DNA of 54,309 nt, from contig NZ_LMER01000013.1 of the NCBI RefSeq assembly GCF_001426435.1, forward strand, positions 1 to 54,309. Reading direction: 5' to 3'. Below are positions 44,569-53,252 of this stretch, one piece after another. Position numbers and translations under genes: made by a program. This stretch comes from Angustibacter sp. Root456. Lineage in GTDB: Bacteria; Actinomycetota; Actinomycetes; Actinomycetales; Angustibacteraceae. Each line of letters starts with the position of its first letter. Positions within the stretch are counted from its first letter, which is position 1. Below the pieces are notes generated by a model. It was not told where the DNA came from and ran no database searches. It worked only from the letters and a program-made list of their open reading frames with translations.

Positions 44569-45375
44569 ATGTCGCAGACCGCCGATGCCTGGACCTCGCC
44601 CTGGCGCCGCTACGTCGCCCTCGGTGACAGCTTCACCGAGGGCCTCGAGGACCTGACGGACGACGGCACCTACCGCGGCTGGGCCGACCGGCTCGCCGCG
44701 CTCCTGGCCGCTGCGGCACCGGGCGACGCGTCCTTCGGCTACGCCAACCTCGCCGTGCGCGGGCGGCTGCTCGGCCAGATCCTCGGCGAGCAGGTGCCGG
44801 CGGCCCTCGAGCACGGCGCCGACCTCGTGAGCCTCGTGGGCGGGGGCAACGACATCCTGCGCCCCGGCAGCGACCCCGACGCGCTGGCCGCCGACCTCGA
44901 GCGCGCGGTGGAGCGACTGCGGGCGTCGGGCGCCGACGTCCTGCTGGCGACTCCGGTCGACCCGGTGCAGTCGCCCATCATCAACCTGACGCGCGGCAAG
45001 GCGGCGGTGTTCGGCACGAGCATCTGGTCGATCGCCCAGCGACACGGTGCGTACGTCATCGACCTGTGGGGCATGAGGTCGTTGCAGGACAGGCGGATGT
45101 GGGCCGCCGACCGCATCCACCTCACCACTGGGGGGCACGAGCGCGTGGCGCGCTACGCCGCGGACGTGCTCGGGCTGCGCGGCGACGGCAGCTGGCACGA
45201 GCTGCTGCCACCGGCGCCCGCGCGGGTGCGCCGCGAGGCGTGGCGTGAGGACGCCCAGTGGCTGCGGCAGTACGTCGGGCCGTGGGTGGGTCGCCGCCTG
45301 CGCCGGCAGTCGTCCGGTGACACCGTGCAACCCAAGCGCCCGCGACCCGAGCCGCTGCAGCCTCCAGGGGACTGA
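44569..45375 (+). CDS. SGNH/GDSL-family hydrolase
   Basis: 268 residues from ATG 44569. Block I YVALGDSFTEGLEDL has the catalytic Ser of GDS; block II VRGRLLGQILGEQV with Gly; block III GGGNDILRPG with Asn; block V DRIHLTTGGHERVA with the Asp and His pair. No signal peptide, so it acts in the cytosol or is released in another way. The C-terminal about 60 residues (HELLPPAPARVRREAWR to LQPPGD) are a basic extension. Esterase or lipase activity is the likely class. The downstream acetyltransferase starts 3 bp after its stop. Confidence 0.92.
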   Translation: MSQTADAWTSPWRRYVALGDSFTEGLEDLTDDGTYRGWADRLAALLAAAAPGDASFGYANLAVRGRLLGQILGEQVPAALEHGADLVSLVGGGNDILRPGSDPDALAADLERAVERLRASGADVLLATPVDPVQSPIINLTRGKAAVFGTSIWSIAQRHGAYVIDLWGMRSLQDRRMWAADRIHLTTGGHERVARYAADVLGLRGDGSWHELLPPAPARVRREAWREDAQWLRQYVGPWVGRRLRRQSSGDTVQPKRPRPEPLQPPGD

Positions 45376-45378
45376 CCG

Positions 45379-45927
45379 GTGCGCGACGAGCAGCGCCTGC
45401 CGACGCGGACGCCGGAGTCCCGCGCCTTCGCCGAGCGCGTGCAGACCGTCATGGCGCTCACGGCGCGGCTCAACGCGCTGCCGTTCGACGACCTCGCGGG
45501 CCGACGCGGGCTGCTGGCGGAGATCTTCGGCCAGCCGCTGCCGGAGTCGCTGACGGTGCTGCCGCCGTTCTACTGCGACTACGGGCTGGGCTCGTCGTTC
45601 GGCGAGCGCGTCTTCGTCAACCAGGGCTGCTTCTTCCTCGACTTCGGCGGCATCACGATCGGCGACCGGGTGCTCATCGGGCCGCGCGTCACGCTGAGCA
45701 CCGCCGGGCACCCCGTGGAGCCCGAGGAGCGGTTCGACTTCATCACCCACGCGCCGATCGTCATCGAGGACGACGTGTGGATCGGGGCTGCGGTCACCGT
45801 GACGCCCGGGGTGACGATCGGCCGCGGGTCGGTGGTCGGCGCCGGGGCCGTCGTCGCGAAGGACGTGCCACCGATGAGCGTCGTGACGGCCACGAGCGCG
45901 GTCGAGCGGCGGAGGCTGGGGAACTAG
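45379..45927 (+). CDS. Sugar O-acetyltransferase (hexapeptide-repeat, maltose acetyltransferase-like)
   Basis: 182 residues from GTG 45379. Left-handed beta-helix hexapeptide repeats fill residues about 65-175 (ITIGDRVLIGPRVTLSTAGHPV, IVIEDDVWIGAAVTVTPGVTIGRGSVVGAGAVVAKDVP); the His in TAGHPV is the catalytic base of the LacA/Maa family. The N-terminal region (AERVQTVMALTARLNALPFDD) resembles the maltose-acetyltransferase helical part. It transfers acetyl from CoA to a sugar. It is coupled to the GDSL hydrolase gene. Its stop shares CTAG with the convergent lyase stop. Confidence 0.92.
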   Translation: MRDEQRLPTRTPESRAFAERVQTVMALTARLNALPFDDLAGRRGLLAEIFGQPLPESLTVLPPFYCDYGLGSSFGERVFVNQGCFFLDFGGITIGDRVLIGPRVTLSTAGHPVEPEERFDFITHAPIVIEDDVWIGAAVTVTPGVTIGRGSVVGAGAVVAKDVPPMSVVTATSAVERRRLGN

Positions 45928-46862
45928 CCCAAGGCGCGGACGGCGTTCGAGGGGCTCGGGCGCCCCATGACGCCGGCGAGCCAGACGCTGGTGGCGACCA
46001 GCGCCTCGAGGTCGACGCCCGTCTGGATGCCGAGACCGTGCAGCTGCCAGACGAGGTCCTCCGTGGCGAGGTTGCCCGTGGCCGACTGGGCGAACGGGCA
46101 GCCGCCGAGGCCGCCCGCCGAGGCGTCGACCGTCGTGATGCCCTGCTGCAGCGAGACCAGGGTGTTCGACAGCGCCTGACCGTAGGTGTCGTGGAAGTGC
46201 ACGGCCAGCTGTGCCCGCGGCACACCGGCGTCCGCGAGCGCGTCGAGCAGCCGGACGACCTGGCCCGGCGTCGCGACGCCGATCGTGTCGCCGAGCGAGA
46301 TCTCGTGACAGCCTTGCTCGCGCAGCGCGACGACGACGTCGACCACCGCGGCCGGGTCGACGTCGCCTTCCCACGGGTCACCGAAGCACATCGAGACGTA
46401 GCCGCGCACCGAGCGGCCGGCCGCCAGGGCGCCCGACACGACGTCGGCCGACATCGCGAGCGCCTCGTCGCGGGAGGCGTTGAGGTTCTTGCGCGCGAAG
46501 GACTCTGTGGCGCTCACGAACACCGCGAGCTCGGGGACGTCCCGGGCCAGCGCCCGCTCCAGCCCGCGCTGGTTGGGCACCAGCACCGGTGCGCGCACGC
46601 CGGCGAGCGGGCCGGTCGACAGCGGCCCGAGCAGGTCGAGGAGCTGCTCGGCGTCGGCGAGCTGGGGCACCCACTTCGGGTGCACGAAGCTGGTGAGCTC
46701 GACGGCGGACAGCCCCGTGGCGACCAGGCGGCGCACCAGCTCGGCCTTGACCTCGACCGGCACGACGGCCGCTTCGTTCTGCAGGCCGTCGCGGGCCCCG
46801 ACCTCGTAGACGGTGACGCGGTCGGGCAGACCGGACATCGGAGACAGTTGGGGCGATCGCAC
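45924..46862 (-). CDS. Hydroxymethylglutaryl-CoA lyase family protein
   Basis: 312 residues from GTG 46862, which has AAGGAG at 7-bp spacing; an ATG at 46838 is possible. TIM-barrel motifs are VYEVGARDGLQNEAAVVP with metal Asp24, TSFVHPKWVPQLADA, LAVHFHDTYGQALSN with the His pair, and the catalytic Cys255 in GGLGGCPFAQSATGN, the HMG-CoA lyase signature. It cleaves HMG-CoA to acetyl-CoA and acetoacetate in leucine or isoprenoid-acid catabolism. No leucine-degradation neighbours are present. The stop overlaps that of the acetyltransferase gene. Confidence 0.93.
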   Translation of the reverse strand: MRSPQLSPMSGLPDRVTVYEVGARDGLQNEAAVVPVEVKAELVRRLVATGLSAVELTSFVHPKWVPQLADAEQLLDLLGPLSTGPLAGVRAPVLVPNQRGLERALARDVPELAVFVSATESFARKNLNASRDEALAMSADVVSGALAAGRSVRGYVSMCFGDPWEGDVDPAAVVDVVVALREQGCHEISLGDTIGVATPGQVVRLLDALADAGVPRAQLAVHFHDTYGQALSNTLVSLQQGITTVDASAGGLGGCPFAQSATGNLATEDLVWQLHGLGIQTGVDLEALVATSVWLAGVMGRPSPSNAVRALG

Positions 46863-46919
46863 GGCCTACTCCTTGGTCAGTGGGTGCGGGCCGACCTTAC
46901 GCCGGGGCAGAATGCGCAC

Positions 46920-47645
46920 GTGATTCAGTCCACTCCTGACGGCAACCGGCCGACGCTGGCCGAGACCTTCGCCGAGCTCGCCCGCCTGGTGCACTCGCAG
47001 CCGGGACTGGACGAGGTGTGCCAGGCCGTCGTCGACGCCGCCACCCGGCTGGTGCCCGGCTGCGACCACGCCAGCATCATGCTGCGCGAGCGCGGCCGGT
47101 TCCGCACCGCCGCGTCGAGCGACGCCATCGGGAGCCGCGTCGACGAGCTCGAGCGCGAGGTGGGCACCGGGCCGTGCGTCGACGCCATCGAGACCGAGTC
47201 CTACCAGCTCGACGCCGACATCGCGGAGCACTCGCGCTGGCCCGCGCTCGCCGAGCGGGTGCTCGCGGAGACTCCGGTGCGGGGTATGGCGGGCTACGGC
47301 TTGCTCGTCGACGGCCGCAAGACCGGTGCGCTGAACCTGTTCTCCGACACACCCGGCGCGCTGACGGCGGAGTCGGCCGACGCCGGCGTTGTGCTGGCGT
47401 CGTTCGCCTCGGTGGCCCTCGGCGGCTCGTCGAGCCACGAGGAGGCGCGCACGCTGTCGGAGGGCATGGCCAGCAACCGCGAGATCGGCATGGCGATCGG
47501 CCTGCTCATGGCGGCGCACGGGCTGAGCGCCGAGGAGGCGTTCGCGACCCTGCGCAAGGCCTCGTCGCACCTGAACCGCAAGATCTCTGCCATCGCTCGC
47601 GAGCTCGTCGAGAACGAGGGCGTGCACCCGCCGTCCCGCGAGTAG
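46920..47645 (+). CDS. GAF and ANTAR domain protein
   Basis: 241 residues from GTG 46920. A GAF domain (about 25-165: VDAATRLVPGCDHASIMLRERGRFRTAASSD, GPCVDAIETES, ALNLFSDTPGALT) is followed by a C-terminal ANTAR domain (about 178-235: NREIGMAIGLLMAAHGLSAEEAFATLRKASSHLNRKISAIARELVE) that binds RNA hairpins as a transcription antiterminator. The GAF part probably senses a small ligand. No dual ANTAR target hairpin is evident next to the gene, so targets are elsewhere. Divergent from HMG-CoA lyase, convergent with AGE epimerase (4 bp). Confidence 0.93.
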   Translation: MIQSTPDGNRPTLAETFAELARLVHSQPGLDEVCQAVVDAATRLVPGCDHASIMLRERGRFRTAASSDAIGSRVDELEREVGTGPCVDAIETESYQLDADIAEHSRWPALAERVLAETPVRGMAGYGLLVDGRKTGALNLFSDTPGALTAESADAGVVLASFASVALGGSSSHEEARTLSEGMASNREIGMAIGLLMAAHGLSAEEAFATLRKASSHLNRKISAIARELVENEGVHPPSRE

Positions 47646-47649
47646 GGGC

Positions 47650-48906
47650 TCACCGGCGGCGAGCGGCGAGCGCGGCGGCGAGGCTGGGCGCGAGCGGGAG
47701 GCGCGGCAGCAGCGTGGCCTGCAGCGCGTGGTAGACGTCGGGCTTGCCCGACCACACGGTGTGCGCCGGCCGCTGGTCGGGGTCGAGCTCGTGCCACCAG
47801 CTGCCCCGCGCGTCGTCGAGCAGGTGCTCGCGGGCGTACTGCCACCACTCCTCGTAGTGCTCGCGGTACCTGGCCTCGCCCGTGACCTGGTAGAGCACCG
47901 CAGCCGCCGAGATGGCCTCGGCCACCACCCAGTGCATGCGCTGGCGCACCACGGGCACGCCGTCCCAGTCGACGGTGTAGACGAACCCCGGGTTGCCGTC
48001 GGCGGCCCACCCCTCGCCGACCGCGGTGTCGAACAACGCGCACGCGGCGGGAACGAGCCACGGCTCGGCGGCGACCTCGGTGGTCACTGCGCCGGTGGCG
48101 CCGGTGGCATCGGTGGCGCCGGTGGCGTGCAGCGCCAACGCGGCATCGAGGTGCACGAGCAGCCGCGACCACTCCAGGCCGTGCCCGATCGTGGCGCCGT
48201 AGGGGCGGAACGGGTCAGCCGGGCTGTCGCGCGCGTAGTCGGGCTGGGGGGTCCAGTCGGCGGCGTAGTGCTCGGGCACGCGCCAGCCGGCCGCGCGGGC
48301 CTCTCGGCCCACGAGCCGATCGGCGATCCGGGTGGCGCGCGCGAGCCAGACGGTGTCGCCCGTGGCGTCGGCCGCGGCGAGGAACGCCTCGACCCCGTGC
48401 ATGTTCGCGTTGGCGCCCCGGTAGGGCTCGGGGGCCGACCACGCGGCGTCCCAGGTGTCGACGAGAGCCCCTGCGTCGTCGTCCCAGAAGTGCTGCTCGA
48501 TGACGTCGATGGCTTGGCGCAGAAGGGTTTTCGCGCCAGGTCGTGCCGCCTGCACGGCCGTGCTGGCCGCCAGCAGGACGAACGCGTGGTCGTAGGCGCT
48601 CTTGCGCGTCTGCGTGGGCTTGCCGTCGGCGTCGACCGCTGACCACCAGCCGCCGTGCTCGTCGTCGTGCAGCAGGCCGGTGAGCGCCTCCAGCCCGCGG
48701 TCGCAGAGGGCTCCGGCGCCCGGGACGTCGAGCAGCTCGCCCAGGCCGAACACGTGCGTCATGCGCGCGTTGACCCACAGGTGCAGCGGCTGGGACGCGT
48801 CCAGCCGACCGTCGTCGTCCAGCCACCCGAAGCCGCCGCGCGGGTCGACCGCCTGCTCGGCGAACCGCAGGAGGCGCCGCCCCTCGGCGTCGAGGAACGC
48901 CGTCAC
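47650..48906 (-). CDS. AGE-family (N-acylglucosamine 2-epimerase-like) sugar epimerase/isomerase
   Basis: 418 residues from GTG 48906 (GTGA overlap with panD). An alpha6/alpha6-barrel enzyme: [57 protein letters not shown] with the conserved His, [26 protein letters not shown] and [24 protein letters not shown]. Catalytic His residues of the family (in NMHG and GHGLEW) are present, making a mannose/glucose-type aldose-ketose isomerase the probable activity. An insertion of [14 protein letters not shown] repeats (9-bp DNA units near 48090-48125) sits after the barrel helix and is unusual. Confidence 0.9.
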   Translation of the reverse strand: MTAFLDAEGRRLLRFAEQAVDPRGGFGWLDDDGRLDASQPLHLWVNARMTHVFGLGELLDVPGAGALCDRGLEALTGLLHDDEHGGWWSAVDADGKPTQTRKSAYDHAFVLLAASTAVQAARPGAKTLLRQAIDVIEQHFWDDDAGALVDTWDAAWSAPEPYRGANANMHGVEAFLAAADATGDTVWLARATRIADRLVGREARAAGWRVPEHYAADWTPQPDYARDSPADPFRPYGATIGHGLEWSRLLVHLDAALALHATGATDATGATGAVTTEVAAEPWLVPAACALFDTAVGEGWAADGNPGFVYTVDWDGVPVVRQRMHWVVAEAISAAAVLYQVTGEARYREHYEEWWQYAREHLLDDARGSWWHELDPDQRPAHTVWSGKPDVYHALQATLLPRLPLAPSLAAALAARRR

Positions 48907-49316
48907 ACGAGCACGCCGGAGGTGCGCAGGCCGTAACCGTCGGGCACGTCCGCCGGGTCGGTGCCGCGCTCGACGATGCGGTTGGCCTCGTCGACGAAGA
49001 CGACCTGCGGCCCCCGGTCACGCGCCTCGGCGTCATCGAGCAGGCCGTAGGCGATGACGATGACGACGTCACCCGGGTGCACGAGGTGCGCCGCCGCGCC
49101 GTTGACGCACACCACGCCGCTGCCCCTTTCGCCCTCGATCACGTACGTCGTCAGCCGAGCGCCGTTCGTGACGTCGACGACGTCGACCTGCTGGCCCGCG
49201 AGCAGCCCGGCGGCGTCGAGCAGGTCGGCGTCGAGCGTGAGCGACCCCACGTAGTGCAGGTCGGCCTCGGTGACCGTGGCGCGGTGGATCTTGCCGAGCA
49301 GCATGGGGCGCAGCAT
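48903..49316 (-). CDS. panD: Aspartate 1-decarboxylase PanD
   Basis: 137 residues. [24 protein letters not shown] contains the Gly24-Ser25 self-cleavage site that yields the pyruvoyl cofactor, plus Lys9 and Tyr22; [12 protein letters not shown] contains Arg54 and Tyr58, and [23 protein letters not shown] the rest of the core. It decarboxylates L-aspartate to beta-alanine for pantothenate and CoA. panC and panB are not adjacent; instead the AGE epimerase overlaps its stop. It reads upstream in the direction of the iron ABC operon, 64 bp after it. Confidence 0.96.
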   Translation of the reverse strand: MLRPMLLGKIHRATVTEADLHYVGSLTLDADLLDAAGLLAGQQVDVVDVTNGARLTTYVIEGERGSGVVCVNGAAAHLVHPGDVVIVIAYGLLDDAEARDRGPQVVFVDEANRIVERGTDPADVPDGYGLRTSGVLV

Positions 49317-49380
49317 CAGGGGTCCGATTCGTCAGGGCGCGGGCAGTTCGCCCCCAGGGTAGTGCGGGTCGCGAGGCCGC

Positions 49381-50409
49381 TCAGAGCAGGCGAGCCGGGC
49401 CGTTGACCGTGACGCCCACGAGCTCGCCGACCGACGGCGCGGTGCTGCCGGGCAGTCGCGCCAGCACCTCGACGTCCGCGGGCTCCAGCCGCAGCCGCAC
49501 CGACGCGTCGTGCCCGTGGTAGCTGACCTCGACCACGCGGGCGCGCAGCGGTGCCGACTCGGCCGACGCGAGCGCGATCTGTTCGGGGCGCACGAGCACC
49601 AGCCCGCTACCGGACCACGGCTCACCGACCAGGGGCAGGTCGCCGAGCGCTGAGCTGGCGGTGGTGCCGGAGACCTCGGCAGGCAGTACCACGGCGGCCC
49701 CGACGAACTCGGCCACGCCGCGGTCGACCGGCGCCTCGTAGACCTCGCGCGGCGTGCCGACCTGCGCCACGCGGCCTGAGCGCATCACCGCGACCTGGTC
49801 GGCGAGCGACAGCGCTTCGTCCTGGTCGTGGGTGACGAGGATCGCGGTGGCTCCCGTCGCCTGCAGCGCCTGGATGACCGCGCGTCCGGTCTCCTCGCGC
49901 AGGCCGGCGTCGAGGGAGGAGAACGGCTCGTCGAGCAGCACCACGCGCGGCTCGGGAGCCAGCGCGCGCGCCACGGCCACCCGCTGCTGCTGGCCGCCCG
50001 ACAGCTCGTGCGGGAAGCGGCGGGCCACCCCGGCGGGCAGGCCGACGAGGTCGAGCAGCTCCTCGACCCGCCGTCCGGAGCGGCGCGCGCGGCGGTCGAG
50101 GCCGAAGGTGATGTTGCGCGTGACGTCGAGGTGCGGGAACAGCGCGCCCTCCTGGGCGACGTAGCCCACCCGGCGCCGCTCGGTGGGCACGGCCGTCGTG
50201 GGATCGGCCACCAGCTCACCGCCGAGGCGGATCAGGCCGGCGTCCGGGCGCAGGAAGCCGGCGACCAGCCGCAGCAGGGTCGTCTTGCCGCAGCCGGACG
50301 GCCCGAGCACCGCCGTGGTGCTGGCCTGCGCGACCTCCAGGTCGACGCCGACGAGCACCGGCAGGTCGTCGAAGCTCTTCTGCAGGCCGTGCACGGTGAC
50401 CGACATCAT
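49381..50409 (-). CDS. Iron(III) ABC transporter ATP-binding protein (FbpC-like)
   Basis: 342 residues from ATG 50409, with ATGA overlap to the permease. Walker A GPSGCGKTTLLRLVAG near 35-50, Q-loop YVAQEGALFPHL, ABC signature ELSGGQQQRVAVARALA, Walker B VVLLDEPFSSLD and switch His VTHDQDEAL are intact. The C-terminal about 100 residues form a TOBE-like beta domain (LVLVRPEQIALAS). It powers import of the ion delivered by the FbpA-like lipoprotein. Stop at 49381. Confidence 0.93.
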   Translation of the reverse strand: MMSVTVHGLQKSFDDLPVLVGVDLEVAQASTTAVLGPSGCGKTTLLRLVAGFLRPDAGLIRLGGELVADPTTAVPTERRRVGYVAQEGALFPHLDVTRNITFGLDRRARRSGRRVEELLDLVGLPAGVARRFPHELSGGQQQRVAVARALAPEPRVVLLDEPFSSLDAGLREETGRAVIQALQATGATAILVTHDQDEALSLADQVAVMRSGRVAQVGTPREVYEAPVDRGVAEFVGAAVVLPAEVSGTTASSALGDLPLVGEPWSGSGLVLVRPEQIALASAESAPLRARVVEVSYHGHDASVRLRLEPADVEVLARLPGSTAPSVGELVGVTVNGPARLL

Positions 50410-51965
50410 GCGGTGGACGACCTCCGGGCCTCGCGGGTGAGCAGGAACGTCGCCGGCAGCGAGATGAGGATCATCATCGCGGCGTAGGGCGCCGCCGCAC
50501 CGTACGCGATGCTGCTGCTGTTGCTCCAGAACTGGGTGGCGAGCGTCTGCGTGCCGATCGGCGAGAGCAGCAGCGTGGCCGTCAGCTCGGTGGCCACGGC
50601 GATGAACACCAGCGCCGCGCCGGCACCCAGCCCCGGAGCGATGAGCGGCAGCGAGACCCGGCGGAACGTGCCCCACCGGCTGACGCCCAACGAGTGCGCG
50701 ACGTCGTCGAGGATCGGCGGGGCCTGCACGATCGCCGCTCGCGCGCTGACCACCCCGCGCGGCAGGAACATCGTCACGTAGGCCAGCACGAGCAGCAGCG
50801 TGGTCTGGTACACCGGCTGGGCGAACCGGATCGCCACCGTGACCAGCGCGAGCGCCACGACGATGCCGGGCAGCGCGTTGGCGGTGTAGGTGCCGCGCTC
50901 GATGAGCGTGGTGGTCCAGCGCGGGTAGCGGACGGCGAGCCACGCCACGGGCAGCGCGGCCACCACCGTGAGGGCCGCGGCCCCTGCGCCGAGCGCGAGC
51001 GACGTCACCGTGGTCGACACGAGCGAGCCCACCGGGAAGGCGGTGGACGAGCCCGACACCAGCCAGTGCACGAGGCTCGCCACCGGGACGCCCAGCGCCA
51101 GCACGGCCAGCAGCGCCAGGGCGAGCAGGGCGAGCGGCAGCCACGGGCCGAGTCGCACCCGCTCGATCTGCCGCCGGGCGCCGCTGCCGACCCGGGCCAG
51201 CCGGGCGTGCCCGCGCGCCCGCTGCTCACCGAGCAGCAGCACCAGGCAGCAGAGCACCAGCACCCCGGCGAGCATGTTGGCCGCCGGGCCGTTGAACGAC
51301 GAGCGGTACTGGTCGTAGATCGCCGTGGTGAACGTCGGGAACCGCAACAGCTGCAGGGCACCGAACTCGGCCAGCAGGTGCAGGCCGACGAGCAGCGAGC
51401 CGCCGAGCAGGCCGGGGCGCAGCTGCGGCAGCACCACGCGCCAGAAGGTGCGCCACCGGCCGTGGCCGAGGGCGGCCGCTGTCTCCTCCAGCGCGGGGTC
51501 GAGACCACGCAGGGTGGACGCGACCGGCAGGTAGACCAGCGGGAAGTACGACATCGTCACGATCAGCACCGCGCCGGCGAAGCCCTCGACCTTCGACGTC
51601 AGCGAGACCCAGCCGTAGCTGTTGACGAACGCCGGCACCGCCAGCGGCGCGACGAGCAGCGCGTTCCAGACCTGGCGCCCCGGCAGGTGGGTGCGCTCGA
51701 CGAGCCAGGCGGCCGCCGTCCCGATCACGGCGGAGGCGACGACACCGCCCACCACCAGCCGCACGGTGTTGACGAGCAGCTCGCCCACGCGGGGCCGCAC
51801 CAGCAGGCGCCACGCCTCGTCCCACCCGGTGCTCACGGCGTAGACGACGACGAACACGAGGGGCACGAGGGCCAGCGCGAGCACCGGCAGCGACAGCCCG
51901 AGCACGACAGCCGGGGGACGCCGTCCGCGCGCGTCGGCACGGCGACGCGCCGCACGCCCCCTCAC
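50406..51965 (-). CDS. Iron(III) ABC transporter permease (FbpB-like, fused two-domain)
   Basis: 519 residues from GTG 51965. About 12 membrane helices in two homologous halves, each with a permease EAA-type loop (AAALGHGRWRTFWRVVLPQLRPG near 160-182 and AHSLGVSRWGTFRRVSLPLIAPG near 428-450), the layout of iron(III) permeases. It starts 38 bp after the binding-protein stop and overlaps the ATPase by 4 bases. The operon is binding protein, permease, ATPase. Confidence 0.93.
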   Translation of the reverse strand: MRGRAARRRADARGRRPPAVVLGLSLPVLALALVPLVFVVVYAVSTGWDEAWRLLVRPRVGELLVNTVRLVVGGVVASAVIGTAAAWLVERTHLPGRQVWNALLVAPLAVPAFVNSYGWVSLTSKVEGFAGAVLIVTMSYFPLVYLPVASTLRGLDPALEETAAALGHGRWRTFWRVVLPQLRPGLLGGSLLVGLHLLAEFGALQLLRFPTFTTAIYDQYRSSFNGPAANMLAGVLVLCCLVLLLGEQRARGHARLARVGSGARRQIERVRLGPWLPLALLALALLAVLALGVPVASLVHWLVSGSSTAFPVGSLVSTTVTSLALGAGAAALTVVAALPVAWLAVRYPRWTTTLIERGTYTANALPGIVVALALVTVAIRFAQPVYQTTLLLVLAYVTMFLPRGVVSARAAIVQAPPILDDVAHSLGVSRWGTFRRVSLPLIAPGLGAGAALVFIAVATELTATLLLSPIGTQTLATQFWSNSSSIAYGAAAPYAAMMILISLPATFLLTREARRSSTA

Positions 51966-52003
51966 CGGGGCGGACGGCGCGTCGATCGCGGGGAGGGAGG
52001 CGC

Positions 52004-53077
52004 TCAGAGCAGACCCGCCTGGCGCATCAGCTCCACGACCTGCGGACCGTTGAGGGACGCCACGTCGAGCGTGGGCGCGTCCAGGCTCTTCAGCGGCGGC
52101 AGCGCGGGGTTGGCGGGCACACCACTGCCCACGGGGTACTCGAGGGCGTCGCTGTCGGCGAGGATCTTCTGCCCCTTCTCGGAGGTGAGGAAGGCGACGA
52201 GCTGCTGCGCCTCGTCCTGGTGCTTGCTGGACTTCAGCACCCCGGCGCCCGAGACGCTGACGAACGCACCCGGGTCCTGGTGGCCGAAGAAGTGCAGCTT
52301 GACGTTCTTGCTGTTGTCACCGGCCTCGGCCTGGTCCTTGTACCAGTAGTAGTGGTAGATGACGCCAGCCGCGATCTCACCGGAGTTCACCGCGCGCATG
52401 ACCGCACCGTTGCCCTGGTAGATCTTCGCGTTGGTCTTCAGGCCCTTGAGCCACTGCTCGGTCGCCGCCTCGCCCTTCAGCGCCAGCACGGCGCTCACGA
52501 TGGCCTGGAAGTCCGCGCCGCCGGCCGCGATGCCGACCTTGCCCTTCCACCTCGGGTCGGCCAGGTCGAGCAGCGAACCCGGCAGCTCGGCGTCCTTCAC
52601 CTGCGTGGGGTTGTAGGCGAGCACCGTGGCGCGGGCGGCGAAGCCGACCCAGCTCTTGTCGGACGGCGTGTAGCGCTCGGGCACGTTCGACAGCGCCTCG
52701 GAGCCGACCGTGGCGAACAGGCCCTTGCCGTCGACGAGCGTCATGGCGGGCGAGTTCTCGGTGAGGAACACGTCGGCCGGCGAGGCCGAGCCCTCCTGCA
52801 CCAGCTGGTTGGCCAGCTCGAAGTCCTCGCCGTTGCGCATCTGGACCTTGATGCCGGTGTCCTTGGTGAACCCGTCGACCATCAGCTTGATGAGGTCCTC
52901 GTGCTGGGCGTTGTAGAGCGTCAGCGTGGGCTTGTCACCGCCGGACGCGGCGCCGGAGCCGCCACCGCAGGCGGCGAGCACCAGGCCGGCCGCGGCGACG
53001 GACGCCACGGCGGCGGCCACGCGCAGGCCAGGACGGCGGGAGGCTCGCTGACGGACGGGGGTAGGACGCAGGCGCAC
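52004..53077 (-). CDS. Iron(III)-binding lipoprotein (FbpA-like substrate-binding protein)
   Basis: About 357 residues from GTG 53077, with a GAGAGAG tract just upstream; a GTG at 53092 is the alternative. The signal peptide ends in lipobox LAAC with Cys37. The mature part has TLTLYNAQHEDLIKLMVDGFTKDTGIKVQMRNGEDFELANQLVQEG and the Tyr-rich IYHYYWYKDQAEAG, which matches the paired tyrosines that bind Fe(III) in FbpA. It captures iron outside the membrane and hands it to the permease. Regulation by iron is suggested by the IdeR-like box about 50 bp upstream. Confidence 0.93.
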   Translation of the reverse strand: MRLRPTPVRQRASRRPGLRVAAAVASVAAAGLVLAACGGGSGAASGGDKPTLTLYNAQHEDLIKLMVDGFTKDTGIKVQMRNGEDFELANQLVQEGSASPADVFLTENSPAMTLVDGKGLFATVGSEALSNVPERYTPSDKSWVGFAARATVLAYNPTQVKDAELPGSLLDLADPRWKGKVGIAAGGADFQAIVSAVLALKGEAATEQWLKGLKTNAKIYQGNGAVMRAVNSGEIAAGVIYHYYWYKDQAEAGDNSKNVKLHFFGHQDPGAFVSVSGAGVLKSSKHQDEAQQLVAFLTSEKGQKILADSDALEYPVGSGVPANPALPPLKSLDAPTLDVASLNGPQVVELMRQAGLL

Positions 53078-53127
53078 GGCACTCTCTCTCACGACGGGAG
53101 GGTCAGGGGGTCGTCCGGTGAGGCAAC

Positions 53128-53146
53128 ATAGGTGAGGCTCACCTAA
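53128..53146. promoter_or_regulatory. IdeR/DtxR-like iron box upstream of the iron ABC operon
   Basis: ATAGGTGAGGCTCACCTAA matches 16 of 19 bases of the IdeR/DtxR consensus TTAGGTTAGGCTAACCTAA and is a near-perfect palindrome (ends A/A differ). It lies 50 bp before the binding-protein start. With the iron-binding lipoprotein it makes iron-repressed transcription very likely. Confidence 0.85.
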
Positions 53147-53252
53147 GTCGAGGGTAGAGGCTGACCCGGTCACCGACCAAACCGGCGCCGGGACCATTGG
53201 CCCTGCGATCCGGCGCCCGCGACCGGCAGGGTCGAGCCGAGGGAGGACCACC

